From: Massilia sp. ZL223
GTDB taxonomy: Bacteria > Pseudomonadota > Gammaproteobacteria > Burkholderiales > Burkholderiaceae_D
Length of the DNA: 64,000 nt
Reading direction: 5' to 3'
NCBI RefSeq assembly: GCF_018119395.1
Contig: NZ_JAGPWD010000017.1
Location: forward strand, 1 to 64,000
Shown here: positions 51,125 through 59,857 of the stretch, piece by piece
How positions within the stretch are numbered: the first letter of the stretch is position 1
Layout: every line of letters starts with the position of its first letter
The notes under the pieces: generated by a model
Told to the model about the DNA's origin: nothing
What the model saw: the letters and a program-made list of their open reading frames with translations, nothing else
The model's database searches: none
Position numbers and translations under genes: made by a program

Positions 51125-51216
51125 GCAGCTAAAGGCACTTGCCGCCGATGGGCGGCTTGCTCGCACCAGTCGTGCCTGCTTTCGGCACGCTGAGTTCACA
51201 TTGTAATGAAAAAGAT

Positions 51217-51245
51217 AACGGCCGCCACAGCGCGGCCGTTCGTCA
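51217..51245 (+). terminator. Rho-independent-like terminator of ohr
   Basis: AACGGCCGC-CACAGC-GCGGCCGTT has a perfect 9-bp stem followed by CGTCAATTTT. Confidence 0.7.
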
Positions 51246-51666
51246 ATTTTCATGGCTTTTTTCTTGTTGCCTGAGCCATTTCTGTGCTTTCGAAAGCAGC
51301 TCGTGGGGATGGGATTTTTTTGCCAAATCCAAAAATCAAGCTCCCTGAAGGGGAGCGATCACGTTTTCATATATGCGTTATCTATGCGGTAAATAACGCG
51401 ATCTGGGCCTATTTGAATGCATTTTGCTGCCATGTATTTGAGTGGCTGATAACGCATTTTTACGACGTGACAAGGAAGTTGCCATCCTTGCGTCGACACG
51501 ATACAACGCTCCAAAAATTTTTTCCGCGCGGAAAACGAAAGCGCTTTTGAGGTGTTTAGAATTGCCGTCCATCAGCTTCCTGACGGCAATTTTTAAACCG
51601 TGTTAGGGCTGCCTAGCCAAGTTGGCAAAAGCTTTAACCCTCAAAATATTTAACAATTTTCCGCCG
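51246..51666 (+). other. Gene-free AT-richer region, possible small RNA or leader
   Basis: About 420 bases without a convincing gene; GC is visibly lower than the flanks. It contains a small hairpin GCTCCC-TGAAG-GGAGC (51340-51356) and, at 51559-51595, a terminator-like hairpin with T-tract. A 88-codon reading frame here has no family features. The region may hold a small RNA or the leader of the MFS gene. Confidence 0.4.
51559..51595 (+). terminator. Orphan terminator-like hairpin before the MFS gene
   Basis: GAATTGCCGTC-loop-GACGGCAATTTTT has a 9-bp stem, a 12-base loop and a T-tract on the plus strand. No gene ends just upstream, and the MFS ATG is about 70 bases downstream. It may end a small RNA or attenuate the MFS gene. 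Confidence 0.6.
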
Positions 51667-52827
51667 ATGCAAACGACTGCCTCCATTTCGCGTAACACCA
51701 CTTTTTCGCTTGCGCACCTCCAGCAATACGCACTCCCTGTCCTGTTCACCCTGTTTGGCGTGATCATGGGTTCCTGGGCCGGCCGCATTCCGGCCCTGGC
51801 CGAGCGTGTCCAGGTTTCCCACTCGGCGCTGTCGATGGTGCTGCTGTGCGGCGGCCTCGGCGCCGTGGTGTCGTATCCGATCTCGTCCTTCCTGATGGGC
51901 CGCGTCGGCGCCCGCAAGACCCTGCTGGTCTCGGGCCTGGCCCTGCTGGCCGTGCTGGTGTCGATCGGCATGGCGCCGACCGTGCCGCTGCTGATGATGG
52001 CGGTCCTGAGCCTGGGCATCACCGCCAGCACCTTCGACGTGGCGATCAACTCGGCCGCGACCAAGCGTGAAAAGCAGACCGGCAAGTCGGAACTGTCGAG
52101 GCTGCACGGCCTTGGCTGCGCCGGCGGCCTGGCGGGCGCGACCCTGGGCAGCCTGATGGCAAGCATGAAGATCGCTCCGGCCACCCACTTCCTGATGCTG
52201 GCCGCACCGCTGGCCGTGGTGCTGTGGATGGGCTTCTCGATGCTCGAGGCCGACGACAGCGTGGAAAAGGTCGAGAAGAAGTCGTTCTCCCTGCCGCGCG
52301 GCCCGCTGGCACTGCTGGGTCTGCTGGGCTTCCTGGGTTCGATGTCGGAAGGCAGCATTGCCGACTGGAGCGGCGTGTTCCTGAAAGAGCATTTCGGCGC
52401 GTCGGACGGCCTGGCGCCGCTGGCCCTGTCCGCGTTCTCGGTGATGATGCTGATGTCGCGCATGGTCGGCGACAAGCTGAAGGTGCGTTTCGGCGCCCAG
52501 CGCCTGGTGACCCTGGGTGCGCTGGTCTCGGCAAGCGGCCTGTTCTTCGCGGTGATGGCGCCGAACGCCTACTTCGCGCTGGGCGGCTTCGCCATCGCCG
52601 GCCTCGGCCTGTCGCTGCTGTTCCCCTTCGTGTTCAGCGCCGCCGGCGCCCAGGGCCCGATCGCCCTGGCCGGTGTGGCGAGCATGGCCTACAGCGGCAG
52701 CCTGATGGGCCCGCCGGTGATCGGCGCCGTCGCCCACTACGTCGGCATGCAGGCGGCCATCGGCTACGTCGGCGGCCTGTCGCTGGTGATTGCCCTGGTG
52801 GCCAGCCGCACCCGCCTGCTGAAGTAA
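51667..52827 (+). CDS. MFS transporter
   Basis: A 386-residue, 12-helix major facilitator. Helix 1 is QYALPVLFTLFGVIMGSWAG, followed by RIPALAERVQVSHSALSMVL, and the conserved loop 2-3 is MGRVGARKTLLVSG. The pattern FDVAINSAATKREKQTG...LHGLGCAGGLAGA fits the FucP/YfkF-like group of small MFS proteins. No ribosome site is strong; the ATG at 51667 is preferred to an in-frame TTG at 51622. Substrate unknown. It is preceded by the terminator-like hairpin at 51559. Confidence 0.85.
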   Translation: MQTTASISRNTTFSLAHLQQYALPVLFTLFGVIMGSWAGRIPALAERVQVSHSALSMVLLCGGLGAVVSYPISSFLMGRVGARKTLLVSGLALLAVLVSIGMAPTVPLLMMAVLSLGITASTFDVAINSAATKREKQTGKSELSRLHGLGCAGGLAGATLGSLMASMKIAPATHFLMLAAPLAVVLWMGFSMLEADDSVEKVEKKSFSLPRGPLALLGLLGFLGSMSEGSIADWSGVFLKEHFGASDGLAPLALSAFSVMMLMSRMVGDKLKVRFGAQRLVTLGALVSASGLFFAVMAPNAYFALGGFAIAGLGLSLLFPFVFSAAGAQGPIALAGVASMAYSGSLMGPPVIGAVAHYVGMQAAIGYVGGLSLVIALVASRTRLLK

Positions 52828-52858
52828 TCCTGCCGCCCGGCCCGGCCCGGCCGCAAGC

Positions 52859-52891
52859 AACGCAGACGTGTCCGCAGGGACCGTCTGCGTT
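52859..52891 (+). terminator. Hairpin after the MFS gene
   Basis: AACGCAGACG-loop-CGTCTGCGTT has a 10-bp perfect stem, followed by GTCGTTT. A probable terminator, 31 bases after the MFS stop. Confidence 0.6.
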
Positions 52892-53045
52892 GTCGTTTCC
52901 GGGTGGCCTGCGTCCTGTCGGCCCTGCTTGCACCGGCATGCGTGTTCTTGCCTTCGCGGCAGAGAAACCTTGCATACCGGCGGCGCCCTGAGCACGGCGG
53001 CGAAAGACGGTATCATCGACTATCGCCAACCCGACCTTACCGATC

Positions 53046-53873
53046 ATGCTCCAGACACCCGTCTCCTTCCAGCCGCTGTTCGCTCCGCACCCTGATCCGG
53101 AACCCCTGAGCTTCCTGTTTTACCAGGGACGGCTGCTGGTGCGCGAAGACAGTCTGGCGCTGCCGCAGGCCGCCCTGCTCGCGCAGCTTGGCGTGCCGGA
53201 AGCGAACCTGCAGCCGCTCGGCTTGCTGGGCGAACGGTATTGCCAGGCCGGCTGGCTTGACGAGGAGCTCGTGCCGCCGCCCGGCTATGGCTGGCGCGGT
53301 CTGCGTTCGCTGTTCGGCGAGATGGATGAGCAGCTGGTGGGCCTGGCGGCGCGCGCGGCCCAGGTGGCCGAATGGGCGCGCACGCACCGTTTTTGCGGCG
53401 CATGCGGCAGCGGCACCGTGCTGGCCGCGGGCGAACGCTGCTTCAAGTGCGTGAACTGCGGGCACATGGCCTACCCGCGCATCTCGCCGGCCATGATGGT
53501 CCTGATCCGCAAGGGCGATGCGGTGCTGCTGGCGATGCATGTGGCCTCGCCCACCAAGCGCTTCGTGCCACTGGCCGGTTTCCTGGAGGCGGGCGAATCG
53601 GTCGAAGAGGCGGTCCACCGCGAGGTGTACGAAGAGGTCGGGCTGCGGGTGACCAACCTGCGCTACTTCGGCAGCCAGTCCTGGCCCTTCCCCCATTCGC
53701 TGATGCTGGCCTTCACGGCCGATTACGTGGACGGCGAGATCCGCGTCGACACGTCCGAGATCGCCGAGGCGCGCTGGTTCGGCCCCGACGACGAGTGGCC
53801 GGAACGCGTGCCGCACGTGTCGATCTCGAGCGTCCTGGTCGACGCCCACCGCCCGCCAGGGCGCCAGGACTAA
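53046..53873 (+). CDS. nudC: NAD+ diphosphatase / RNA deNADding enzyme NudC
   Basis: A 275-residue Nudix enzyme that cuts NADH to NMNH and AMP and can remove NAD caps from RNA. The zinc ribbon is FCGACG...CFKCVNC (about 116-138). The Nudix box starts GFLEAGESVEEAVHREVYEE near 178. The NudC-specific SQSWPFPHSLM is present just after it. N-terminal beta domain complete; normal length. Its stop overlaps the converging gene by 4 bases. Confidence 0.93.
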   Translation: MLQTPVSFQPLFAPHPDPEPLSFLFYQGRLLVREDSLALPQAALLAQLGVPEANLQPLGLLGERYCQAGWLDEELVPPPGYGWRGLRSLFGEMDEQLVGLAARAAQVAEWARTHRFCGACGSGTVLAAGERCFKCVNCGHMAYPRISPAMMVLIRKGDAVLLAMHVASPTKRFVPLAGFLEAGESVEEAVHREVYEEVGLRVTNLRYFGSQSWPFPHSLMLAFTADYVDGEIRVDTSEIAEARWFGPDDEWPERVPHVSISSVLVDAHRPPGRQD

Positions 53874-54802
53874 ACCGGGTCTGTCTCCGCCTGCGCCTGC
53901 ACTTCGCGCGTGCGGACGATGCCGGCGGCGGATGCCGGCGCCGTGGCGGGCGCCGGCTTGGCCCCTGTGCTGCGCAGGTTGATCGCGCGCTGCAGCAGGT
54001 CGAACCAGAAGGGGGCGCCGAACAGGGTGGTGCTGGCGGTCACCAGCCAGCCGGCCACTTGCAGCACGAAGCCCGCATCGAGCACCGGAGGGAAGCTGCT
54101 CCATCCGATCGGCAGTGTCCACAGCTGCTGCAGGGCGGCGGAATCCAGCGCGCCGGGCGCCGCGCCGATCTGGGCCGCCAGCGCCGGATGCTGCCACAGG
54201 GTGCGGAACAGGTGGATGCTGTCGATGTTGAACATGATCGCGAGCAGCAGCGCCAGCAGCCAGGACACCAGCAGCTGGCGCCGCTTGTAGACGCCCGACA
54301 GTCTTTCCATGGCGCTGACGAACCATCCGGCGATGCAGTTCTGGAAGCGCTGCAGGTCGCCGCCCGATTGCGCATACAGGGCCTGCAGCGTACGCCGCAG
54401 CTGCGGATCGTCGACGGCGGCGATGGCGGCGCCGACCGGCATGTCGCCATGGCGGATGCTGTCGACCAGGGCGATCGCGAAGTGATTGGGTTCGATGTAG
54501 GATGGTTCGGGGCGCGCCAGCCTGGATTCGGGCGCCCGTCCGGGTTCCATGCTCCCGTGTTCCGCGCCGCGCCGCACCGTGCCGGCGCCCTGGGGATTGA
54601 CCAGCGGGTGCTCGTACAGCATGCGCGCCAGCGCGTCGAAGCGCGGGTCGGCCAGCATGCGCTTGACGCCTTCCTGTAGCATGCCCGCACGCAGGCTGAA
54701 TGCCGCCGCGAGCGCTTCCTGCAATGTACTGACGACCAGGGCCAGGGTGCCATAGCAAAACGCCAGGCCGATGGCGACTTCGAGGACGGTGCTGCCGAAC
54801 AT
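53870..54802 (-). CDS. Membrane protein of unknown function
   Basis: A 310-residue protein. It has one N-terminal membrane segment (LEVAIGLAFCYGTLALVVST), a long soluble region with helical patterns (LRAGMLQEGVKRMLADPRFD, HPLVNPQGAG), a second segment near 180 (LLVSWLLALLLAIMFNIDSI) and a third near 255. The C-terminus is Ala/Pro-rich. No family assigned with confidence, but the layout resembles bacterial proteins that flank envelope genes. It converges on nudC and is divergent from folE. Confidence 0.6.
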   Translation of the reverse strand: MFGSTVLEVAIGLAFCYGTLALVVSTLQEALAAAFSLRAGMLQEGVKRMLADPRFDALARMLYEHPLVNPQGAGTVRRGAEHGSMEPGRAPESRLARPEPSYIEPNHFAIALVDSIRHGDMPVGAAIAAVDDPQLRRTLQALYAQSGGDLQRFQNCIAGWFVSAMERLSGVYKRRQLLVSWLLALLLAIMFNIDSIHLFRTLWQHPALAAQIGAAPGALDSAALQQLWTLPIGWSSFPPVLDAGFVLQVAGWLVTASTTLFGAPFWFDLLQRAINLRSTGAKPAPATAPASAAGIVRTREVQAQAETDPV

Positions 54803-54945
54803 GGCGCTTCTCCCGAAAGGAACCGTCCTCCACGCTACGCCGCTTGTGGTATTGCTGACCTGATCGTGCTCAAGAAATTGGCAGGAGCGGGTCGGCTACC
54901 CGCATTTTCTATATACTTGCGGCAATCGATTTTCTAGGATTTACC

Positions 54946-55524
54946 ATGTCTGACAAAGAAGCTTTCACCGAACACGACTGGCGCCGCCTGCTCGCCAGCC
55001 TTGGCGAGGATCCCGACCGCCCGGGCCTGCATGAAACACCGGCGCGCGTGGCCAAAGCCTGGAAGCACTGGACTTCCGGCTACGACCAGAACCCGGTGGA
55101 AGTCCTGAAGGCCTTCGAGGACGGCGCCGAGGAGTACAACGAGCTGATCGTGGTGCGCGGCATCCCGGTCTACAGCCATTGCGAACACCACCTGGCGCCC
55201 TTCTTCGGCCGCGCCACGGTCGGCTATCTGCCGAACGGGAAGATCGTCGGCCTGTCCAAGCTCACCCGCCTGGTCGACATCTATGCCAAGCGCCTCCAGG
55301 TGCAGGAGCGCCTGACGATCCAGATCGCCAACGCGCTGATGGAAGTGCTGGAGCCGAAGGCGGTCGGCGTGGTCATCAAGTGCCGGCACATGTGCATGGA
55401 AAGCCGCGGCATCCGCACCCCTGGCGAGGAAACCATCACCTCGGCCATGCTTGGCGAACTGCAGCCGAACCTGGCGCTGCGCACCGAGTTCCTGTCGCTG
55501 GCGCGCGACGACCGCGGCGCGTAA
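54946..55524 (+). CDS. folE: GTP cyclohydrolase I
   Basis: A 192-residue enzyme (EC 3.5.4.16), first step from GTP to tetrahydrofolate and related pterins. Zinc ligands fit Cys79 and His82 (SHCEHHLAPF) and Cys150 (RHMCMESRG). GYLPNGKIVGLSKLTRLVDI is the family substrate loop. The length is slightly short (E. coli 222) because the N-terminal helix is short, as in many bacteria. It is a single-gene unit by position. Confidence 0.95.
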   Translation: MSDKEAFTEHDWRRLLASLGEDPDRPGLHETPARVAKAWKHWTSGYDQNPVEVLKAFEDGAEEYNELIVVRGIPVYSHCEHHLAPFFGRATVGYLPNGKIVGLSKLTRLVDIYAKRLQVQERLTIQIANALMEVLEPKAVGVVIKCRHMCMESRGIRTPGEETITSAMLGELQPNLALRTEFLSLARDDRGA

Positions 55525-55647
55525 TCGCGAACTGCCGGCGCACTTTCGCCTCCCGCGGCGCCGGCCGCCCGGCCGCGGCGCATCCCCGCCTCAACCGGGA
55601 ACCTGTTCCATATCACGGCCCTCCAAGATGTTTTGGAGGCTGCTGCC

Positions 55648-55980
55648 ATGGACCGCCCTGCATACCCGAGCGACATCTCGCGCGACGAGTTCGACAGCAT
55701 CCGCGGCATGCTCGAGGCGGCGCGGCGCAAGACCCGGCCGCGCAAGCACGACCTCTACGACGTGTTCTGCGCGGTGCTGTATTTCCTGCAGACCGGGGCG
55801 ACCTGGCGCAGCCTGCCGCCCGGCTTCCCGCCCTGGCGCACCGTGCATGAATACTTCACGCAGTGGAACATGCTGCGCGAGGGCCAGCTCACCCTGCTGG
55901 AAAAGGTGCTGATGCAACTCGGACGCGAGCAGGAACTGTCTCACCTGCACAAGCTGCTGCAGCGTCATTCAGTGACTTGA
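55648..55980 (+). CDS. Orphan IS5-type transposase N-terminal domain (DUF4096)
   Basis: A 110-residue protein made only of the DUF4096 domain found at the N-terminus of IS5-family DDE transposases: KHDLYDVFCAVLYFLQTGAT then WRSLPPGFPPWRTVHEYFTQ. The catalytic DDE half that should follow is missing; the protein ends in a helical tail (LLEKVLMQLGREQELSHLHK). The ATG at 55648 has GGAGG 8 bases upstream, an unusually good ribosome site for a dead remnant. No terminal inverted repeats were seen. It may be a decayed insertion or a kept DNA-binding domain. Confidence 0.7.
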   Translation: MDRPAYPSDISRDEFDSIRGMLEAARRKTRPRKHDLYDVFCAVLYFLQTGATWRSLPPGFPPWRTVHEYFTQWNMLREGQLTLLEKVLMQLGREQELSHLHKLLQRHSVT

Positions 55981-56093
55981 TGCAGTCGGCGAAGATGTAA
56001 TATTTCTGTCACACTCTGTTGCACTTTTCGCAAAGTTCGCTGGAACACTTGAGCTAAGCTAACAAGATACTTGTCAAATTGTTAGCAAAAGCC

Positions 56094-56699
56094 ATGGTCG
56101 AGCACTGGAACCTGATCGCATACTCCGCGCTGAACGCGCACGCCGGCCTGAGCGGCTGGCAATTGCTGGGCGCGGTGTTCGCCGCCGAGTGGCTGATTTT
56201 CCTGATGCCGCTGTCGCTGGTGCTGCTGTGGGCGGGCGGCGGCGCGGGCCGCGAAGTGGCGCTGCGCGCCTGCCTGGCCGCGGTGTGCGCGCTGGCGCTC
56301 AACGGATTGATCGGCCAGCTGTGGTACAGCGCGCGTCCTTTCGTGGCCGGGGCGGGGCATACCTTCCTGTTCCACGACCCGGACAGCTCCTTCCCGAGCG
56401 ACCACGCGACCAGCATCTTCTCGGTGGCGCTGGTGCTGGCCTTCAGCGCCGTGCCGCTGGCGCGCCGCCTGGGCCTGGCGCTGCTGCCGCTGGCCCTGGT
56501 GGTGGCCTGGTCGCGCATCTACCTGGGTGTGCACTGGCCGAAGGACATGGCCGGTGCGCTGCTGGTCTCGGGAACGATGGCCTTTCTGGCCCATACGCCG
56601 GCCGCCCGCGCCGCCTGCGCAGGCCTGCTGCCGGCGCTCGAAACGCTGTACCGGCGCGTGCTGGCGCTGCCGATCGGGCGCGGTTGGCTGCGGCCTTGA
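56094..56699 (+). CDS. PAP2-family undecaprenyl-diphosphatase-like membrane phosphatase
   Basis: A 201-residue inner-membrane protein with six hydrophobic segments. The three PAP2 phosphatase motifs are recognisable: YSARPF (the Lys of canonical motif 1 is not evident), FPSDHATSI with the catalytic His, and SRIYLGVHWPKD with the nucleophile His and its Asp. This group includes BcrC/YbjG, which recycle undecaprenyl pyrophosphate for cell-wall synthesis. The ATG at 56094 is preferred to an in-frame TTG 15 bases upstream. It converges on a lipoprotein gene across a REP-like element. Confidence 0.85.
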   Translation: MVEHWNLIAYSALNAHAGLSGWQLLGAVFAAEWLIFLMPLSLVLLWAGGGAGREVALRACLAAVCALALNGLIGQLWYSARPFVAGAGHTFLFHDPDSSFPSDHATSIFSVALVLAFSAVPLARRLGLALLPLALVVAWSRIYLGVHWPKDMAGALLVSGTMAFLAHTPAARAACAGLLPALETLYRRVLALPIGRGWLRP

Positions 56700-56737
56700 G
56701 CGGGACGCGTGCCCTAACTATATTTAGTTAGCATTCA

Positions 56738-56839
56738 CACGTCGTTCCGGCGGAGGCCGGAACCCAAGTTCCGCAAAGTTACCGAGACGCCAAACTTGGG
56801 CCCCGGCCAAGGGGGACGCCGAGTCCCGGGGCGACGGTC
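56738..56839. repeat. REP-like inverted repeat element, copy 6 (modified arm)
   Basis: The left arm (about 56738-56770) is CACGTCGTTCCGGCGGAGGC then CGGAACCCAAGTT. The right arm (56791-56839) starts AAACTTGGGCCCCGGCC, then has an extra AAGGGGGACGCCGAGT, and ends CCCGGGGCGACGG. The extra bases replace the loop of the small hairpin. It lies between converging genes. Confidence 0.8.
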
Positions 56840-56877
56840 TTTAAGCTAACTAATTTCAATAGCGGCGCGGGCCTGCT

Positions 56878-57282
56878 TTACTCTTCCGGCTTCTCGAACA
56901 CCAGCTTCTTGTCCGCGTCGAGGTGGAACACCCCCAGCGCCTGGCCGGTGACGGCGTCGGCCTCGGGGGCTTCCAGCCGGGTGCAGCCGCGCGTCTCGAC
57001 CTGCCAGGCCTCGTCGTCGGCGCGCAGGGTATAGGTGCCGTTGCCGTTGTCGAACAGCTCGATTTCCAGGCCGGGCAGGCGCACTTCGCCCAGTTCCATC
57101 TGGCGCTGGCAGTCCGGCATGCGCGAGACGATCAGGCGCAGGCTGGCCCGCTTGCTCCAGAAATAGTCCTGGTCGATCCGCACGATGAGGGCGTGCTGGC
57201 GGTCGTCGATGGCGTAGCTGGCCGTTTCGCTGATGCAGCCGGCCAGGAACAGGGGAGCCAGGAAGATGAAGGGTAGGCGCAT
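56878..57282 (-). CDS. Small lipoprotein of unknown function
   Basis: A 134-residue protein. A lipobox signal peptide is clear: MRLPFIFLAPLFLAGC, with the lipidated Cys at 16. Residue Ile17 follows (no +2 Asp), so Lol sorting to the outer membrane is likely. The mature part is beta-rich with two more cysteines (MPDCQRQ and TRGCTRL) that could pair. No family recognised. The ATG at 57282 is chosen to place the lipobox correctly. It lies 81 bp downstream of the LpxR-like gene on the same strand, and may be co-expressed. Confidence 0.7.
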   Translation of the reverse strand: MRLPFIFLAPLFLAGCISETASYAIDDRQHALIVRIDQDYFWSKRASLRLIVSRMPDCQRQMELGEVRLPGLEIELFDNGNGTYTLRADDEAWQVETRGCTRLEAPEADAVTGQALGVFHLDADKKLVFEKPEE

Positions 57283-57363
57283 GGGAGTCCGTTCGGTAAT
57301 GCAACAGTGCATTTCCCGCCGAGTATAGAAGCGCCACCGGCCGCACGCAAGGCGCGAGCGGCC

Positions 57364-58425
57364 TCAGAAGTCCGTACCCACCGTCAGCGAACCGAAGGTA
57401 TGGCGCGGCACCCGGCACGGCGAGCAGAACTCGGGCGAGCGCCGGGTCGCGCGGAACTGGATGAACCAGGGACCGTGGCCGGTCCCGCGCGTGTGCGGAA
57501 AATCGAGGCGCAGGCCGGCCATCAGGTCGCCCACCTTGCGGCGCGGCGGCACGTCCGGATCGTCGCGCCAGGGCCGGCCCTGGAGGAACAGGTTGTAGGC
57601 CATGTAGCGCCCTTCCACGCCGGCGAAGGCGGTGCACTGGAGCCAGTCCCACAGGCAGGAGCTGTCCTGCTTGCCGCTGCTGAGGCTGTGCGTGATCCCG
57701 GGCGGCATCGGCGATACGGCCGGCAAGTCCTTGCCGATCGCCACCGTGAGGCCGGCGGCGGCATAGCTCATCAGCGTGCCGGCGGCCAGGCGCCAGTAGG
57801 CATTGGTCCGCAGCTGCACGCCGGGGCCGATGTCGCCGGACAGGAAGGAGAGCGCGTGGCGCCGCTCCACCGACAGCACGAAGGCCAGCGAGTTGCCTAC
57901 CTGGTGGTCCCAGCCGCGCGGCTCCGGACGGTCGAGCACGCGGTGCACGAACTTCTGCGTCTGCTCGGCCAGCGATGCGCGCCCGGTGAAGCCGGCCTGG
58001 CCCGTCAGCGTGGTCAGCGCCTTGCCGTCGGGCGACAGGAACAGGTGGTCGCGCTCCAGGTAGAGAAAGCCGGCATAGGGACGGTCGTGGCGCTGGTAGT
58101 TGGGGGTCTCGATATTGCCGGGTGTGTACATCAGCTGCCCGGCACTGTTTTGCGTGAACAGCAGGCGCGCATCGGCGCAGCCGAGCCAGCGGCACAGGCC
58201 GTCCGTGAAGCTGCGTTCGCCGGGCAAGCGTGTGTCCTGGGCGTGGCGGGACGCGAACTGGATGCCGCTGGTGTAGTAGCGGTCGGTATTGAAGAACTTG
58301 TCGTTCTCGTAGGTGACGAAGCCCGAGTCCTGGGCGCCGGCGGGGCCGGACCAGCATGCTGCGCATAACAGCGCGGTGGACAGCGGCAGCGGCAGGGCCG
58401 CAAGGCGGGATAGCAAGCTCGGCAT
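57364..58425 (-). CDS. LpxR-family outer-membrane lipid A deacylase
   Basis: A 353-residue outer-membrane beta-barrel. Signal peptide about 1-31 (ending AGAQ). The family active-site segment YENDKFFNTDRYYTSGIQFA carries the conserved Asn-Asp and Thr-Ser pair, and the catalytic His is probably in PNYQRHDRPYAGFLY. The C-terminus ends in Phe (SLTVGTDF), the barrel-assembly signal. Salmonella LpxR removes the 3'-acyloxyacyl group of lipid A in a calcium-dependent way; this protein likely modifies lipid A similarly. GTDF fits the family's last strand. Confidence 0.85.
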   Translation of the reverse strand: MPSLLSRLAALPLPLSTALLCAACWSGPAGAQDSGFVTYENDKFFNTDRYYTSGIQFASRHAQDTRLPGERSFTDGLCRWLGCADARLLFTQNSAGQLMYTPGNIETPNYQRHDRPYAGFLYLERDHLFLSPDGKALTTLTGQAGFTGRASLAEQTQKFVHRVLDRPEPRGWDHQVGNSLAFVLSVERRHALSFLSGDIGPGVQLRTNAYWRLAAGTLMSYAAAGLTVAIGKDLPAVSPMPPGITHSLSSGKQDSSCLWDWLQCTAFAGVEGRYMAYNLFLQGRPWRDDPDVPPRRKVGDLMAGLRLDFPHTRGTGHGPWFIQFRATRRSPEFCSPCRVPRHTFGSLTVGTDF

Positions 58426-58565
58426 GGACGCCCCCTTTGTTCGAAATCTCTTTCAGTGTCGAACTTGCGCGCAGGATGTGTTTGATCTGCAACAGCCCAG
58501 GCTGCCGATCGGGACGCGTTTCAGCAGGACTCCACCAATTTTCGAATTACGCGATGATAGGCCGC

Positions 58566-59801
58566 ATGGACCAGAATGCGTACGAACTGCTCGGCGGCGC
58601 CAAGGGACGTCCGGTCAAGATGTGGACCCGCGGCGTGCCGGTCGAGGCGGAAGCGAAGGAACAGCTGTCCAGGCTGGCGCAGCTGCCCTTCGTGTTCCAT
58701 CACGTCGCCGTCATGCCGGACGTCCATGTTGGCAAGGGATCGACCATCGGCAGCGTGATCCCGACCCTGGGCGCGGTGATCCCGGCGGCGGTGGGCGTGG
58801 ACATCGGCTGCGGCATGATGGCGGCCAAGACCACCCTGCGCGCGGACGACCTGCCCGATAACCTGAGCAAATTGCGCAGTGCCATCGAACAAGCGATCCC
58901 GCACGGCATGTCGCCCAAGACGCGCAACGCCAAGGGCCGCGACGTGGGTTCCTGGAACAATCCGCCGCCTGCTGCCGAGGCCGGCTGGATGAAGCTCAAG
59001 GACGAGTTCGACGAGATCTGCCGCAAGTATCCCAAGCTGCGTGGCAGCAACAACTACAAGCACCTGGGTACCCTCGGCAGCGGCAACCACTTCGTCGAGG
59101 TCTGCCTGGACGAGGACAATTTCGTGTGGCTGATGCTGCACTCGGGCTCGCGCGGCGTCGGCAACGCCATCGGGACCCACTTCATCGAACTGGCGCGCCA
59201 GGACATGCGGCGCCACATGGTCAACCTCCCCGACCAGGACCTCGCTTACCTGGAAGAGGGCACGCAGCACTACGACGACTACGTCGAGGCGGTGGGATGG
59301 GCGCAGAAATTCGCCCGCATCAACCGCGAAGTCATGATGCACAACCTGGTCCACGCGGTGCGCAGCGTGATCAGGAAGCCTTTCGAGACCCACGTGGAGG
59401 CGGTCAACTGCCACCACAACTACGTGCAGCGAGAGCGCCACTTCGGCAAGGATGTACTGGTCACGCGCAAGGGCGCGGTGTCGGCACGCGAGGGCGAGCT
59501 GGGCATCATCCCCGGCTCGATGGGCGCGCGCAGCTTCATCGTGCGCGGCAAGGGCAATCCCGAGAGCTTCAACAGCTGCAGCCACGGCGCCGGCCGCCTG
59601 ATGAGCCGCACCGAAGCCAAGCGGCGCTTCACCCTGGCCGACCAGGAGCGCGCCACCGCCGGCGTGGAATGCCGCAAGGACGAGGGCGTGATCGACGAGA
59701 TCCCGATGGCCTACAAGGACATCGACGCCGTCATGGACGCCCAGCGCGACCTGGTGGAAGTGGTCCATACCCTGAAGCAGGTGGTGTGCGTGAAGGGATA
59801 A
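58566..59801 (+). CDS. RtcB-family RNA ligase
   Basis: A 411-residue RtcB (EC 6.5.1.8), which joins RNA 2',3'-cyclic phosphate or 3'-phosphate to 5'-OH with GTP and Mn2+. The metal Cys82 is in VDIGCGM. CHHN at 282-285 (His283/284) and the guanylylated His340 in CSHGAGRLMSR are present. PGSMGARSFIVRGKGN is the guanylate loop. The length matches E. coli RtcB (408). No rtcA or rtcR is adjacent, so the usual sigma54-controlled operon is not present. Likely roles are RNA repair or tRNA/ribosomal RNA healing. The start at 58566 aligns with the family start. Confidence 0.92.
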   Translation: MDQNAYELLGGAKGRPVKMWTRGVPVEAEAKEQLSRLAQLPFVFHHVAVMPDVHVGKGSTIGSVIPTLGAVIPAAVGVDIGCGMMAAKTTLRADDLPDNLSKLRSAIEQAIPHGMSPKTRNAKGRDVGSWNNPPPAAEAGWMKLKDEFDEICRKYPKLRGSNNYKHLGTLGSGNHFVEVCLDEDNFVWLMLHSGSRGVGNAIGTHFIELARQDMRRHMVNLPDQDLAYLEEGTQHYDDYVEAVGWAQKFARINREVMMHNLVHAVRSVIRKPFETHVEAVNCHHNYVQRERHFGKDVLVTRKGAVSAREGELGIIPGSMGARSFIVRGKGNPESFNSCSHGAGRLMSRTEAKRRFTLADQERATAGVECRKDEGVIDEIPMAYKDIDAVMDAQRDLVEVVHTLKQVVCVKG

Positions 59802-59857
59802 GGTTTTCCGACCGCGCGGACGCGACAAGGCGCCGCGATTTTTAAGCGAGCAATGCC

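Noticed and set aside
51284-51550. An 88-codon frame between ohr and the MFS gene
   Set aside because: No ribosome site, unusual amino-acid mix (many Phe, His, Arg), codon use unlike neighbours. Treated as non-coding.
58356-58565. Longer start for the rtcB-like gene
   Set aside because: The added 70 codons overlap the divergent LpxR start and do not match RtcB; the family begins near 58566.
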